Positions 55,515 to 63,626 of a stretch of 64,000 nt of DNA are shown here, in pieces. Both the position numbers and the translations under genes were made by a program. Location: NCBI GenBank assembly GCA_964634005.1, contig CAZWKQ010000001.1:186001-250000 (forward strand), written 5' to 3'. Position 1 is the stretch's first letter; the number at the start of each line of letters is the position of its first letter. The notes beneath the pieces are model-generated. The model did not search any database, had not been told where the DNA came from, and worked only from the letters and a program-made list of their open reading frames with translations. The stretch comes from CAZWKQ01 sp964634005. GTDB taxonomy: Bacteria > Bacteroidota > Bacteroidia > Bacteroidales > JACABE01.

Positions 55515-56534
55515 TTAAAAAAATCTGCTGTAAATTTTCACCAAATATTTTCCCAATTTAAAAATAATCGGATAATTTATTCTGACAAATCTTCCATAAT
55601 TATAGGTTTCACCACCAAATTTTGACTTAAAATCTCTAACACCATACTTTTCTTTTGGATTTCCCGCACCAAGAAAATCAAAATAGCTCAAGCCTTTTCT
55701 ATAACCAAAATCTATTGCCGACCAAGTAGCCAATACACTGGGGTAATTATATTTATATTCTTTATCCATTCCGCAAACATACCATTCATAGATAGTATCA
55801 TTACTTATGATACACATAATACCGCCAATAACTTTATTTTTATACTTTATCAACAGATAAACACCATTACCTTGCTGACAAATAGTTTCAAAAAATACTT
55901 TAAAAAAACTCCAGTCAGCTAAAGGTTTTTTTGCTCTGTATTTGTATAAATCAACCAAAATATTATAAAAATCTTTAACTTCCTCAATTGTTTGGGCAAT
56001 GCTAACTTCAGTATTTTCCTTTATAGCTCTGTTTATTTGTCTTCTTTTACTCTCGCTAAAATAACTTAATGGATTCGGTGTTTTTTTTAAATTTACAATA
56101 AAGTTGACATTCTCTTCAAAATAGAACCTACGTCCATATAGAAATTCTCTATAGGCTGTTTCAAATTCAAAAAAATTCCTGAACTCAATGTAAACAGAGG
56201 ATTTTGAAAATTTATTCAGAAATGAAACAATGATTTCTTTAAAGTATTCAAATGAATTATCTTCATTAAAATTTATCAACGGGGCGCCTGAAACTATAAT
56301 TCTTGATGATAGTTTCCCTCTTATTCCGCTTCCTTCCTTAATTATTACTGCTATCAAACATGCTTTAATTTCTGAATTTTCGTCAATAACGAATAGTTTT
56401 ATTGGTTCATATCCTTTAACTTTTTCATAAAAATGATACATCCATGGTAGTTGAAAAGGATTACTGTTAGGATGTTTAACAACATATTCCTCCCATTTTT
56501 TTTCAATTACTTCGTTAACAACCGAAAAACTCAA
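55515..56534 (-). CDS. FemAB-like GNAT-fold acyl/aminoacyl transferase
   Basis: 339 residues of the double-GNAT FemAB/FemX type: NPFQLPWMYHFYEKVKGYEPIKLFVIDE near the N-terminus, ESKRRQINRAIKEN near residue 160, and the C-terminal YEWYVCGMDKEYKYNYPSVLATWSAIDFGYRKGLSYFDFLGAGNPKEKYGVRDFKSKFGG. FemAB proteins add amino acids to lipid II; relatives within polysaccharide clusters are thought to modify glycans with acyl or amino-acid groups. It lies between the two WecA-like genes (8 bases from the upstream one). The substrate is unknown. Confidence 0.82.
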   Translation of the reverse strand: MSFSVVNEVIEKKWEEYVVKHPNSNPFQLPWMYHFYEKVKGYEPIKLFVIDENSEIKACLIAVIIKEGSGIRGKLSSRIIVSGAPLINFNEDNSFEYFKEIIVSFLNKFSKSSVYIEFRNFFEFETAYREFLYGRRFYFEENVNFIVNLKKTPNPLSYFSESKRRQINRAIKENTEVSIAQTIEEVKDFYNILVDLYKYRAKKPLADWSFFKVFFETICQQGNGVYLLIKYKNKVIGGIMCIISNDTIYEWYVCGMDKEYKYNYPSVLATWSAIDFGYRKGLSYFDFLGAGNPKEKYGVRDFKSKFGGETYNYGRFVRINYPIIFKLGKYLVKIYSRFF

Positions 56535-56541
56535 CTTAATT

Positions 56542-57654
56542 TCAATTATTTATTTCTGCAGAATGAAGGTTATCTTTTTTCTCAAGTTTTATAACTATCA
56601 GATAAAATAAAGCAAGTATAATACCCACAATAGCCATAGCTGTAAAATAGCCAAATAAATGTATATAAGAAAGATAAGCTGTTAAGCCACATAAAAAAGA
56701 AATACTCCAAATTACCGCTACAGCTTTTTTTCGACTTAATCCGGTTAACAACACTCTGTCGTGAATATGCCACGAATCTGCAATAAACGGGTTCTTACCT
56801 TTTGAAAGCCTGACGGCAAAAACCACCGACATATCAACTATTGGTAGAGCAAAAATTAATACAGCATAAGGAAGAAAATAGTTTGATGTATAATGATTTG
56901 GTTGCCATATAGTTAAGACAGACAATACATAACCAAGGAATAATGTCCCAGAACTTCCGAGAAATATCTTTGCAGGATGAAAATTATAGGATAAAAAAGC
57001 AATGCAGGAAGCTAAAATTATCATTAAAGCCATTGTTACCAAATAAGCTTCTACTGATGTAATTAATGAGAGAAATATAGTTGCTATTACTATTAAACCG
57101 GATGCTGAACCATCAAGACCATCAATAAGATTTATTGAGTTTAATAATCCCAAACACCAAATAAGCAACAGAAAAATTTCAAAATATCCTATTTTCCATG
57201 GTATATTACCCGGTAAAATCATATAAGTATCCTTAACTGTAACTAATAGTATTACTAATATTACAATAATTTCAGTAATAAATCGGGTAATATAACTTAA
57301 ACGTTTTATATCATCGAAATAACCAATAATAAAAATTAGAGTACTACTTGCAAAGAGTGCATAAAACTGAAATTTTGATTGTTTTTCAGGGAATAGATTA
57401 TCTAAAAAGAAAATACTCGAAAGCATAGTTATTAAAAAAGGAATAAAAATAATCCATCCTCCAATTACCGGAATTTGATAATCATGAGAACGCTTTCTGA
57501 TTTTTCTTGGAATATCAATTTCCCTGTCTCTTGGTGTACATATATAATTTTTATTATGTGCATATTTGATTACAAATGGAGCAAATAAATAAGCTAATAA
57601 TGAAGATAAGATAAATATACCGGCAGAAAAATACAAATAGTAAGTTAACATCAC
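56542..57654 (-). CDS. Second WecA-like transferase with altered catalytic residues
   Basis: 370 residues with about 11 membrane helices. It keeps GYFDD (Asp114, Asp115) and SINLIDGLDG (173-182), but the essential MGDxGS motif is replaced by LGSSG, with Ser234 in place of the metal-binding Asp, and the His motif reads HIHD and not HxHH. By homology to MraY and WecA this would strongly reduce or abolish the normal transfer reaction. It could be a degenerated copy, a regulator, or an enzyme with changed chemistry. It lies between the FemAB-like and GT26 genes. Confidence 0.8.
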   Translation of the reverse strand: MMLTYYLYFSAGIFILSSLLAYLFAPFVIKYAHNKNYICTPRDREIDIPRKIRKRSHDYQIPVIGGWIIFIPFLITMLSSIFFLDNLFPEKQSKFQFYALFASSTLIFIIGYFDDIKRLSYITRFITEIIVILVILLVTVKDTYMILPGNIPWKIGYFEIFLLLIWCLGLLNSINLIDGLDGSASGLIVIATIFLSLITSVEAYLVTMALMIILASCIAFLSYNFHPAKIFLGSSGTLFLGYVLSVLTIWQPNHYTSNYFLPYAVLIFALPIVDMSVVFAVRLSKGKNPFIADSWHIHDRVLLTGLSRKKAVAVIWSISFLCGLTAYLSYIHLFGYFTAMAIVGIILALFYLIVIKLEKKDNLHSAEINN

Positions 57655-57695
57655 GAATTAATAATTTATATGATACAAAATTCAACTATTTATTT

Positions 57696-58424
57696 TTATT
57701 TTTTTAATTGTTTAATTTTCTCTGATAACAATGTGAAAAAGAACATAAAAACTGTTTTATATTCTTTTTTCTTCAATCTTTTAGGGTCAATAATCCAAGT
57801 TACTAACCATTCAAGCCCCAAAAACTGCCAAAACTTTGATGGACGTTTAAATGTTCCGGCATAAATTTCGAAAACAGCACCAATATTACATATAACTTTT
57901 GCATTCAACTCTTTACTTATTTCATAAATCAATTTTTCTTGCTTAGGAGCAGATAATCCGACAAATAAAACATCAGGGGAGAATTCATTTACTTTGTTTA
58001 TCATTTCATTTTTGTCCGATTCTGAAAAAACATTTTTAAATGGAGGCGAATAATAACCACTTTTAATATTTGAATATTCAATTGCTAATCTTTGTTTAAT
58101 TTTATCCAAAACAAATTCAGATGAACCAAGGAAAAAACAAGAACCTTTATTGATATTTAATTTGTTTATCATAAAATAAAACAAGTCCTCACCGCTTATT
58201 TTATTAATTCTCTCATTTAAAAGAATTCTTGCTGCAATTTTGATAGAAACACCGTCAGGAATTAATATATCGGCGTTTTGTAAAGCATTTTTATAAACTA
58301 AATCGGTTTTCGACCATTCTATTGCCGAGGCATTAAGAGTGCTGATTATTTCTTTTTTACTAAAAAAATTATATTCGTTTAATTGACCAATATAAAGTTC
58401 AAACTCGAAAAGTTTTTTTTTCAC
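57696..58424 (-). CDS. WecG/TagA/CpsF-family glycosyltransferase (GT26)
   Basis: 242 residues. NALQNADILIPDGVSIKIAARIL, ISGEDLFYFMINKLNINKGSCFFLGSSEFVLDKI, YYSPPF, DVLFVGLSAPKQEKLIYE, and VICNIGAVFEIYAGTFKRPSKFWQFLGLEWLVTW are the ordered signatures of GT26. Such enzymes, for example TagA and WecG, add the second sugar, usually a ManNAc-type residue, to the lipid-linked first sugar at the cytoplasmic membrane face. This fits a partner of a WecA-type initiator. Confidence 0.9.
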   Translation of the reverse strand: MKKKLFEFELYIGQLNEYNFFSKKEIISTLNASAIEWSKTDLVYKNALQNADILIPDGVSIKIAARILLNERINKISGEDLFYFMINKLNINKGSCFFLGSSEFVLDKIKQRLAIEYSNIKSGYYSPPFKNVFSESDKNEMINKVNEFSPDVLFVGLSAPKQEKLIYEISKELNAKVICNIGAVFEIYAGTFKRPSKFWQFLGLEWLVTWIIDPKRLKKKEYKTVFMFFFTLLSEKIKQLKK

Positions 58425-58471
58425 TTTATATTTAGTTTTTTTATTTATAAAATTCTAAGCGATTATAACTA

Positions 58472-59659
58472 TTATCTTTCAATAAAATTTTCAATTAAAT
58501 CTGCAACAAGGTCAATTTCATTATTTAGACTATAATGGTGATTTCCAATAAAAAGTCCATTTTTATCCACTAAATCAGAATTCTTTAAATCACCCGATAC
58601 CTCATAATCAAAATAAGATATTACCTTATTTTTTGTAAAATTACCAGAAACAATAGGCCGACACTCTATACCATTTTCAATAAACAACTTAACTAAATCA
58701 TCACGTTTTTTATGTGTTTCAGGAGATACTATTATAGAAAACCCAAACCAAGAACTTTTTCCTATTTCTTCTTGAATTATTATTCCAGGGATCTTTGCGA
58801 TTCTTTTTTTAAAATAATCCGCATTTTCCCTTCTAATTTTAATAAAATTATCTAATTTATTTAATTGTTGAATACCAATTGCACCACTTAATTCAAGAGG
58901 GCGAACATTATAACCAGGTAAAACAAAGTTCCACGATTCATCAAACCAATTATCACTTTTAACACCTGTAACATAATTATTTTTGGGCAATTGACGTGTC
59001 CACCCATGTGCTCTAAGGCTTAATAATATATGATATAATTCTTCATCATCTGTACTAATAACCCCACCTTCCATTGTTGAAATGTGATGACTAAAAAATG
59101 ATGAATAAGTCCCCATAATACCAAAAGTTCCGGTCATTTTCCCTTCAAACTCCGCACCCATTGACTCACAATTATCTTCTATTAGTATTATATTTCTCCC
59201 TTTAATAATATCATTTATCTTGTCAAATTCATTAGGGTTTCCCAATAAGTTAACAGCAAAAATTAATCTTGTTTTTTCTGATATTGATTTTTCTAAACAT
59301 TCTATATCAATATTTAATGTATAAGGATTTATATCGACAAATTTTATCTTTAACCCATATTGATATAATGGGTAATAAGTTGTAGCCCAAGAAACAGCAG
59401 GAACAATCACTTCATCACCCCTATTAAGTTTGTTTTCTTTTCTATAAAATAAAGCTGCAACAGCAAGTAAATTTGCTGAAGAACCGGAATTAACCATTAC
59501 AGAGAATTTCGATCCAAATTTATTAGCAAAAATTCTTTCATATTCATAAACATTTTCGCCCATTGTAAAATTACCGAAATCAATTACTCTTTGCATTGCA
59601 TCATATTCTTCTTTTCCCCATGTTGGTGAAGCTAATGAATAATTAATTTTTTTTCCCAT
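58472..59659 (-). CDS. colD: ColD-like GDP-4-keto-6-deoxymannose 3-dehydratase (DegT/DnrJ family)
   Basis: 395 residues of the DegT/DnrJ/EryC1/StrS PLP fold (NSGSSANLLAVAAL, GDEVIVPAVSWATTYYP, LIEDNCESMGAEF). The Schiff-base Lys is replaced by His191 in FFSHHISTMEGG, the mark of PLP/PMP-dependent 3-dehydratases, not aminotransferases. Size (ColD is about 388) and the lack of a four-Cys iron-sulfur motif favour ColD over the RfbH/E1 type. Gmd and a short-chain epimerase/reductase directly upstream supply the other steps, so GDP-L-colitose is the likely end product. The chain would be GDP-mannose, Gmd, ColD, then ColC. Confidence 0.75.
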   Translation of the reverse strand: MGKKINYSLASPTWGKEEYDAMQRVIDFGNFTMGENVYEYERIFANKFGSKFSVMVNSGSSANLLAVAALFYRKENKLNRGDEVIVPAVSWATTYYPLYQYGLKIKFVDINPYTLNIDIECLEKSISEKTRLIFAVNLLGNPNEFDKINDIIKGRNIILIEDNCESMGAEFEGKMTGTFGIMGTYSSFFSHHISTMEGGVISTDDEELYHILLSLRAHGWTRQLPKNNYVTGVKSDNWFDESWNFVLPGYNVRPLELSGAIGIQQLNKLDNFIKIRRENADYFKKRIAKIPGIIIQEEIGKSSWFGFSIIVSPETHKKRDDLVKLFIENGIECRPIVSGNFTKNKVISYFDYEVSGDLKNSDLVDKNGLFIGNHHYSLNNEIDLVADLIENFIER

Positions 59660-59662
59660 TTG

Positions 59663-60589
59663 TTAATTATTTTTAATGTAAAAATTATAAGTTTCTTTAA
59701 TTCCTTCTTCTAATGTATAATTAGGTGTCCATCCTAATTCTTTCTGAAATGTAATATCAACAAGTTTTTGTTTCATCCCCACTGGTTTTGATAAGTTGTG
59801 AATAAAAGAACCTTCAAAACCAATTACTTTAGCAGCAGTTTCATAATATTGATTTATTGAAAAATCATAACCTAGTCCAACGTTCATTACTTGAGGTATT
59901 TTAGAGAAATTTTTTATTGCAAACCAAATAAAATCTGCTAGATCACCTGCATACATAAATTCTCTCCTTGCTTCACCATCTCCCCAAATTTCAACTTCTT
60001 TTATATTTTGTTCTTTTGCTACTTTTAGCTTATGAATAATTGACGGTAATAAATGTGAATGTTCAGGGTCAAATTTATCATATTTACCATATAAATTGCA
60101 AGGAATAATAGTTTTATATTCATATATTTTATTCTCTCTATTTATATATTCACATAATCTTAATGCAAAAATTTTTGAAAGAGCATAACCTTCATTTGTT
60201 GGCTCTAACTCTCCCTTTAAAATTTGACTCTCTTTTAGCGGATTTTCCGCATTTCTAGGATACATACAAGAACTACCCAAATTGATCATTTTTGTTACAT
60301 TATTATTTCTGGCTGAAAGTATAATATTTCTAGCCATATCAGTATTGTCAACAAGAAATTTGACGGGATGATTTATATTAGCATGGATTCCGCCTACAAT
60401 CCCGGCAGCGTGTATGACAAAATCAAAAGAATGCTCTTTAAAAAAATTATCGACTGCCTTATAATCTAATAAATCAAGTTCATTGATACTCGGATAAAAA
60501 ATTTCATATTCAGAACCCGGAATTCTCTCTCGTATGTTGGAACCAACCATTCCATGGCCACCAGTTAAAAATATCTTTATTTTATTCAT
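59663..60589 (-). CDS. GDP-sugar epimerase/reductase (ColC or GDP-L-fucose synthase type)
   Basis: 308 residues of the extended short-chain dehydrogenase fold. FLTGGHGMVGSNI binds NADPH; the catalytic triad is visible as Ser107 (GSSCMYP), Tyr135 and Lys139 (GYALSKI); then NLYGKYDKFDPEHSHLLPSIIHKL is typical of GDP-fucose synthases. ColC of the colitose pathway belongs to the same family. Presence of ColD next door (3 bases downstream) tips the call to ColC, but GDP-L-fucose synthase (Fcl) is a real alternative because the fold and motifs are shared. It overlaps the gmd stop by 4 bases, so translation is probably coupled. Confidence 0.8.
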   Translation of the reverse strand: MNKIKIFLTGGHGMVGSNIRERIPGSEYEIFYPSINELDLLDYKAVDNFFKEHSFDFVIHAAGIVGGIHANINHPVKFLVDNTDMARNIILSARNNNVTKMINLGSSCMYPRNAENPLKESQILKGELEPTNEGYALSKIFALRLCEYINRENKIYEYKTIIPCNLYGKYDKFDPEHSHLLPSIIHKLKVAKEQNIKEVEIWGDGEARREFMYAGDLADFIWFAIKNFSKIPQVMNVGLGYDFSINQYYETAAKVIGFEGSFIHNLSKPVGMKQKLVDITFQKELGWTPNYTLEEGIKETYNFYIKNN

Positions 60590-61701
60590 AGATTAATTTT
60601 TCTTTTTATTCTATTTATATCTGATACAACCATTTCTTCAACCATTTGATTTAAAGTATATTTAGGTTTCCATCCTAATTTATTATAGGCTTTGGTTGCA
60701 TCTCCTATAAGTAGATCTACTTCTGTCGGTCGAAAATACTTTGGGTCAACTCTCAAAATAATACTACCTATTAATTTGTTAATGTTTTGAATAAACTCAT
60801 TCCCAACAACTTTTTCAAATATATCTTTATCAATACTATTTACAATTCCAGTTTCGTCAATTCCGTTACCAGAAAATTCAATATTAATACCAACAACTTT
60901 ACATGCCATTTTAACAAAATCTCTAATAGTTGTAGTTACACCTGTAGCAATTACAAAATCTTCAGGTTCACTTTGTTGTAACATTAACCACATCATTTCA
61001 ACATAATCTTTTGCATGCCCCCAATCTCTTTTTGCATCAAGATTCCCCAAAAAGAATTCTTTCTGTTTACCACAAACAATTGATGCTATAGCCATAGTAA
61101 TTTTTCTAGTAACAAATGTCTCTCCTCGGACAGGGGATTCGTGATTAAACAAAATTCCATTACACGCAAACATATTGTATGCTTCTCGGTAATTTACAGT
61201 TATCCAGTATCCATACATTTTTGCAACTGCATATGGTGAACGTGGATAAAATGGTGTTTTTTCAGATTGTGGAACTTCCTGAACTTTGCCATATAATTCG
61301 GAAGTAGATGCTTGATATATTTTGGTTTTTTTCTCCAAGCCCAATAATCTAACAGCTTCTAAAACTCTTAATGTACCTATGGCATCTGTATTTGCAGTAT
61401 ATTCAGGTAAGTCAAAACTAACTTTCACATGACTTTGAGCTGCTAAATTGTAAATTTCATCAGGTTGAACCATCTGAATTATTTTTGTTAAATTCAAACT
61501 ATCAGTTAAATCTCCATAGTGAATTATAAAATTCCTATTATCAATATGAGGATCTTGAAATAAATGATCTATTCGCTCAGTATTTATCAATGAGGTACGA
61601 CGTTTAATACCATGAACTTCGTATCCTTTTTGTAAAAGAAACTCTGCTAAATACGAACCATCCTGCCCGGTAATACCGGTTATAAGTGCTTTTTTTGACA
61701 T
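60586..61701 (-). CDS. gmd: GDP-mannose 4,6-dehydratase
   Basis: 371 residues. GITGQDGSYLAEFLLQKGYEVHGIKRR is the Gmd NADP-binding start; the catalytic Thr133, Glu135, Tyr157 and Lys161 lie in STSELYG and SPYAVAKMYGYW; NHESPVRGETFVTRKIT and RPTEVDLLIGDATKAYNKLGWKP complete the signature. It makes GDP-4-keto-6-deoxymannose, the shared precursor of GDP-fucose, GDP-colitose and related sugars. It is 14 bases downstream of the sugar transferase and overlaps the next gene by 4 bases. Confidence 0.96.
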   Translation of the reverse strand: MSKKALITGITGQDGSYLAEFLLQKGYEVHGIKRRTSLINTERIDHLFQDPHIDNRNFIIHYGDLTDSLNLTKIIQMVQPDEIYNLAAQSHVKVSFDLPEYTANTDAIGTLRVLEAVRLLGLEKKTKIYQASTSELYGKVQEVPQSEKTPFYPRSPYAVAKMYGYWITVNYREAYNMFACNGILFNHESPVRGETFVTRKITMAIASIVCGKQKEFFLGNLDAKRDWGHAKDYVEMMWLMLQQSEPEDFVIATGVTTTIRDFVKMACKVVGINIEFSGNGIDETGIVNSIDKDIFEKVVGNEFIQNINKLIGSIILRVDPKYFRPTEVDLLIGDATKAYNKLGWKPKYTLNQMVEEMVVSDINRIKRKINL

Positions 61702-61715
61702 AACTTTTATTTTTA

Positions 61716-62387
61716 TTATTTCTTTTTTAATTCTTCAATTCTTTCATTTTTCGGCAAATTTTTAAACCATTTTTTATGAATACTGCTTGATGGATATAAA
61801 ACTGCCCACGCTGTAACAAGAATAATCTTAAAATAATTGCAAATACTTTGATTATCGAAATACCATTTTTCAAGTTGAGCTTTATATGGCATTACAATTG
61901 TTCTTAAACTTTCCTCTATGGGCATATTTAGTTTGTCAAAGATAGTTTCTTCGTCTCTGAAAACAATAGAACCTATTCCTGTTAACCCGGGTCTCATCTT
62001 AGATATAATGCCCTGTTCTTCTTGAGTATAAATTTTAAAATTTCTTGGTGTCATAGGTCTGGGACCAACTATCGACATATCTCCTATCAAAATATTGATA
62101 AGTTGCGGAATTTCATTAATCTTTGTTTTTCTTAAAAATCCGCCTATTGGTAATACTCTGGGATCGTTTTTCAATGTTACATCCCCTGTTCCCATATTAG
62201 GACTATTTTTAAGCATAGTTGCAAATTTTATCAATCCAAATTCTTTACCATCTTTACCTATCCTTATTTGACGATAAAATACATAATGCTCACCTGTTAA
62301 CAATAAAATAATAACTATTGGTAACATAAATGGGAAAAGCACAATAATAGCCAATAAACTGAATATAATGTCGAAAATTCTTATCAT
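61716..62387 (-). CDS. Bacterial sugar transferase (monotopic phosphoglycosyl transferase, PglC/WcaJ-like)
   Basis: 223 residues. A single membrane re-entrant helix at about 6-30 (FSLLAIIVLFPFMLPIVIILL), then YRQIRIGKDGKEFGLIKFATML, NDPRVLPIGGFLRKTKINEIPQLINILIGDMSIVGPRPMTP and RPGLTGIGSIVFRDEE. These are the signatures of monotopic phosphoglycosyl transferases that start glycan assembly by transferring a sugar-1-phosphate to undecaprenyl phosphate. It is the third initiating transferase of this locus. The N-terminal extra membrane helices of WcaJ are absent, so it is the short PglC-like form. Confidence 0.93.
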   Translation of the reverse strand: MIRIFDIIFSLLAIIVLFPFMLPIVIILLLTGEHYVFYRQIRIGKDGKEFGLIKFATMLKNSPNMGTGDVTLKNDPRVLPIGGFLRKTKINEIPQLINILIGDMSIVGPRPMTPRNFKIYTQEEQGIISKMRPGLTGIGSIVFRDEETIFDKLNMPIEESLRTIVMPYKAQLEKWYFDNQSICNYFKIILVTAWAVLYPSSSIHKKWFKNLPKNERIEELKKK

Positions 62388-62399
62388 AATATATTATTT

Positions 62400-63620
62400 T
62401 TACATTTTTTGATCTAAACTCTTTCCTTTTTCTATATGTTGAAAATTAGGCAGATATTCTTTTAAAATTTCTACAATCTCATTTTTGGATATTTCAGGTC
62501 TATCAAAAAGTGTTTTTAAACTATTAAATATATTATCTATTTCCTGAATTGACCTTTTCTTTGAATTTTTAATAACACCAAGATTAATAAATTTATCAGT
62601 ATCTAATATTTCATCTGCAGTATAAAATTCTTCATAAGCTTTCTCCCCTGATGTATCAGAACCGAAAAAATAAACAGGGTATGTTACTGATTTTTCATTA
62701 ATCAACAATGCTTTCTCGCATGCTTCTTTTTCTGTATCACAAATATCGGCTTTTAGATTCAATACGGACAGTAAATCTTTAGCAATTTTATCGAAAGATA
62801 TCATATCTTTTTCCTCATCTAATTTCGGATAAAAAATATCTCCGGATTCACCTAATATCGAAGCAATCAGACAAAGTTCGCCCGATTCTTGAGGTGATAC
62901 AAAAAAGCGTTTAATACCCAATGGACAAGACCATGGTTGTTTTTTATTTAATCTTTCAAGGAAACCCAATGGAAGACTCCCATTAGAAAAAGCAACATTC
63001 GCAAATCTTGCAGTTTTTATTGGTATTTTCGAGGAATAAGCCATTATCAACTCTTCCATGAGTTTTTTACTTGCTCCCATAATATTCACTGGATTAGCAG
63101 CCTTATCAGTAGAAACGCAGAAAAAATGCTCAGGAGGAAATTCGAGAAGTAAATCAAGTAATTTTCTGGCTCTAAGCACATTGTTTTCAATCATTGCTTC
63201 AATTGAAAATACATCTTTTTCACTTCTTACATGTTTATGTGCAGCAAAATTTGCTACTATATCAAAAGGAGCATAATGTCTGAATAGTTTATCGAAAACT
63301 TTGTCCCCAAAATCTACCGGATAAGTAATAAAATCATCAGGAATATTATATCCTACAGAACTTCTTAAATCTCTGACAAGTTCTGTTAATCCGTTTTCAT
63401 TAATATCTACAACAACAAGCTGTGATATTTTAAACCTCAATATAGCTTTAATGTAAGAGGAGCCTATTGTCCCTGCACCTCCTATAACCAATACTTTTTT
63501 ACCATCAATTTTTGATGATAACTCTTTGTTATATTTGATTAAATCAGCTTTGAGCAAGCTTTCTTCCCTTTTTGTTACATATCTTTTAATAAATTTATCT
63601 AAATCAAAATGTAATTGCAT
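62400..63620 (-). CDS. Soluble CapD/WbpM-type nucleotide-sugar dehydratase
   Basis: 406 residues. The Rossmann start GGAGTIGSSYIKAIL (47-61), HKHVRSEKD, CVSTDKAANPVNIMGASKKLMEELIM and the C-terminal HFxVSPQESGEL-type IKRFFVSPQESGELCLIA identify the UDP-GlcNAc 4,6-dehydratase group. The active site reads Met181-xxx-Lys185, the Met form known from WbpM/CapD and not the Tyr form of FlaA1, and there are no N-terminal membrane helices, so it is soluble. It likely makes a 4-keto-6-deoxy UDP-HexNAc. The UDP-GlcNAc substrate is inferred from family. It lies 12 bases upstream of the sugar transferase. Confidence 0.85.
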   Translation of the reverse strand: MQLHFDLDKFIKRYVTKREESLLKADLIKYNKELSSKIDGKKVLVIGGAGTIGSSYIKAILRFKISQLVVVDINENGLTELVRDLRSSVGYNIPDDFITYPVDFGDKVFDKLFRHYAPFDIVANFAAHKHVRSEKDVFSIEAMIENNVLRARKLLDLLLEFPPEHFFCVSTDKAANPVNIMGASKKLMEELIMAYSSKIPIKTARFANVAFSNGSLPLGFLERLNKKQPWSCPLGIKRFFVSPQESGELCLIASILGESGDIFYPKLDEEKDMISFDKIAKDLLSVLNLKADICDTEKEACEKALLINEKSVTYPVYFFGSDTSGEKAYEEFYTADEILDTDKFINLGVIKNSKKRSIQEIDNIFNSLKTLFDRPEISKNEIVEILKEYLPNFQHIEKGKSLDQKM

Positions 63621-63626
63621 AATAAA

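Noticed and set aside
58472..59659. Perosamine-type aminotransferase
   Set aside because: The PLP-binding Lys is replaced by His191, which fits 3-dehydratases and not aminotransferases.
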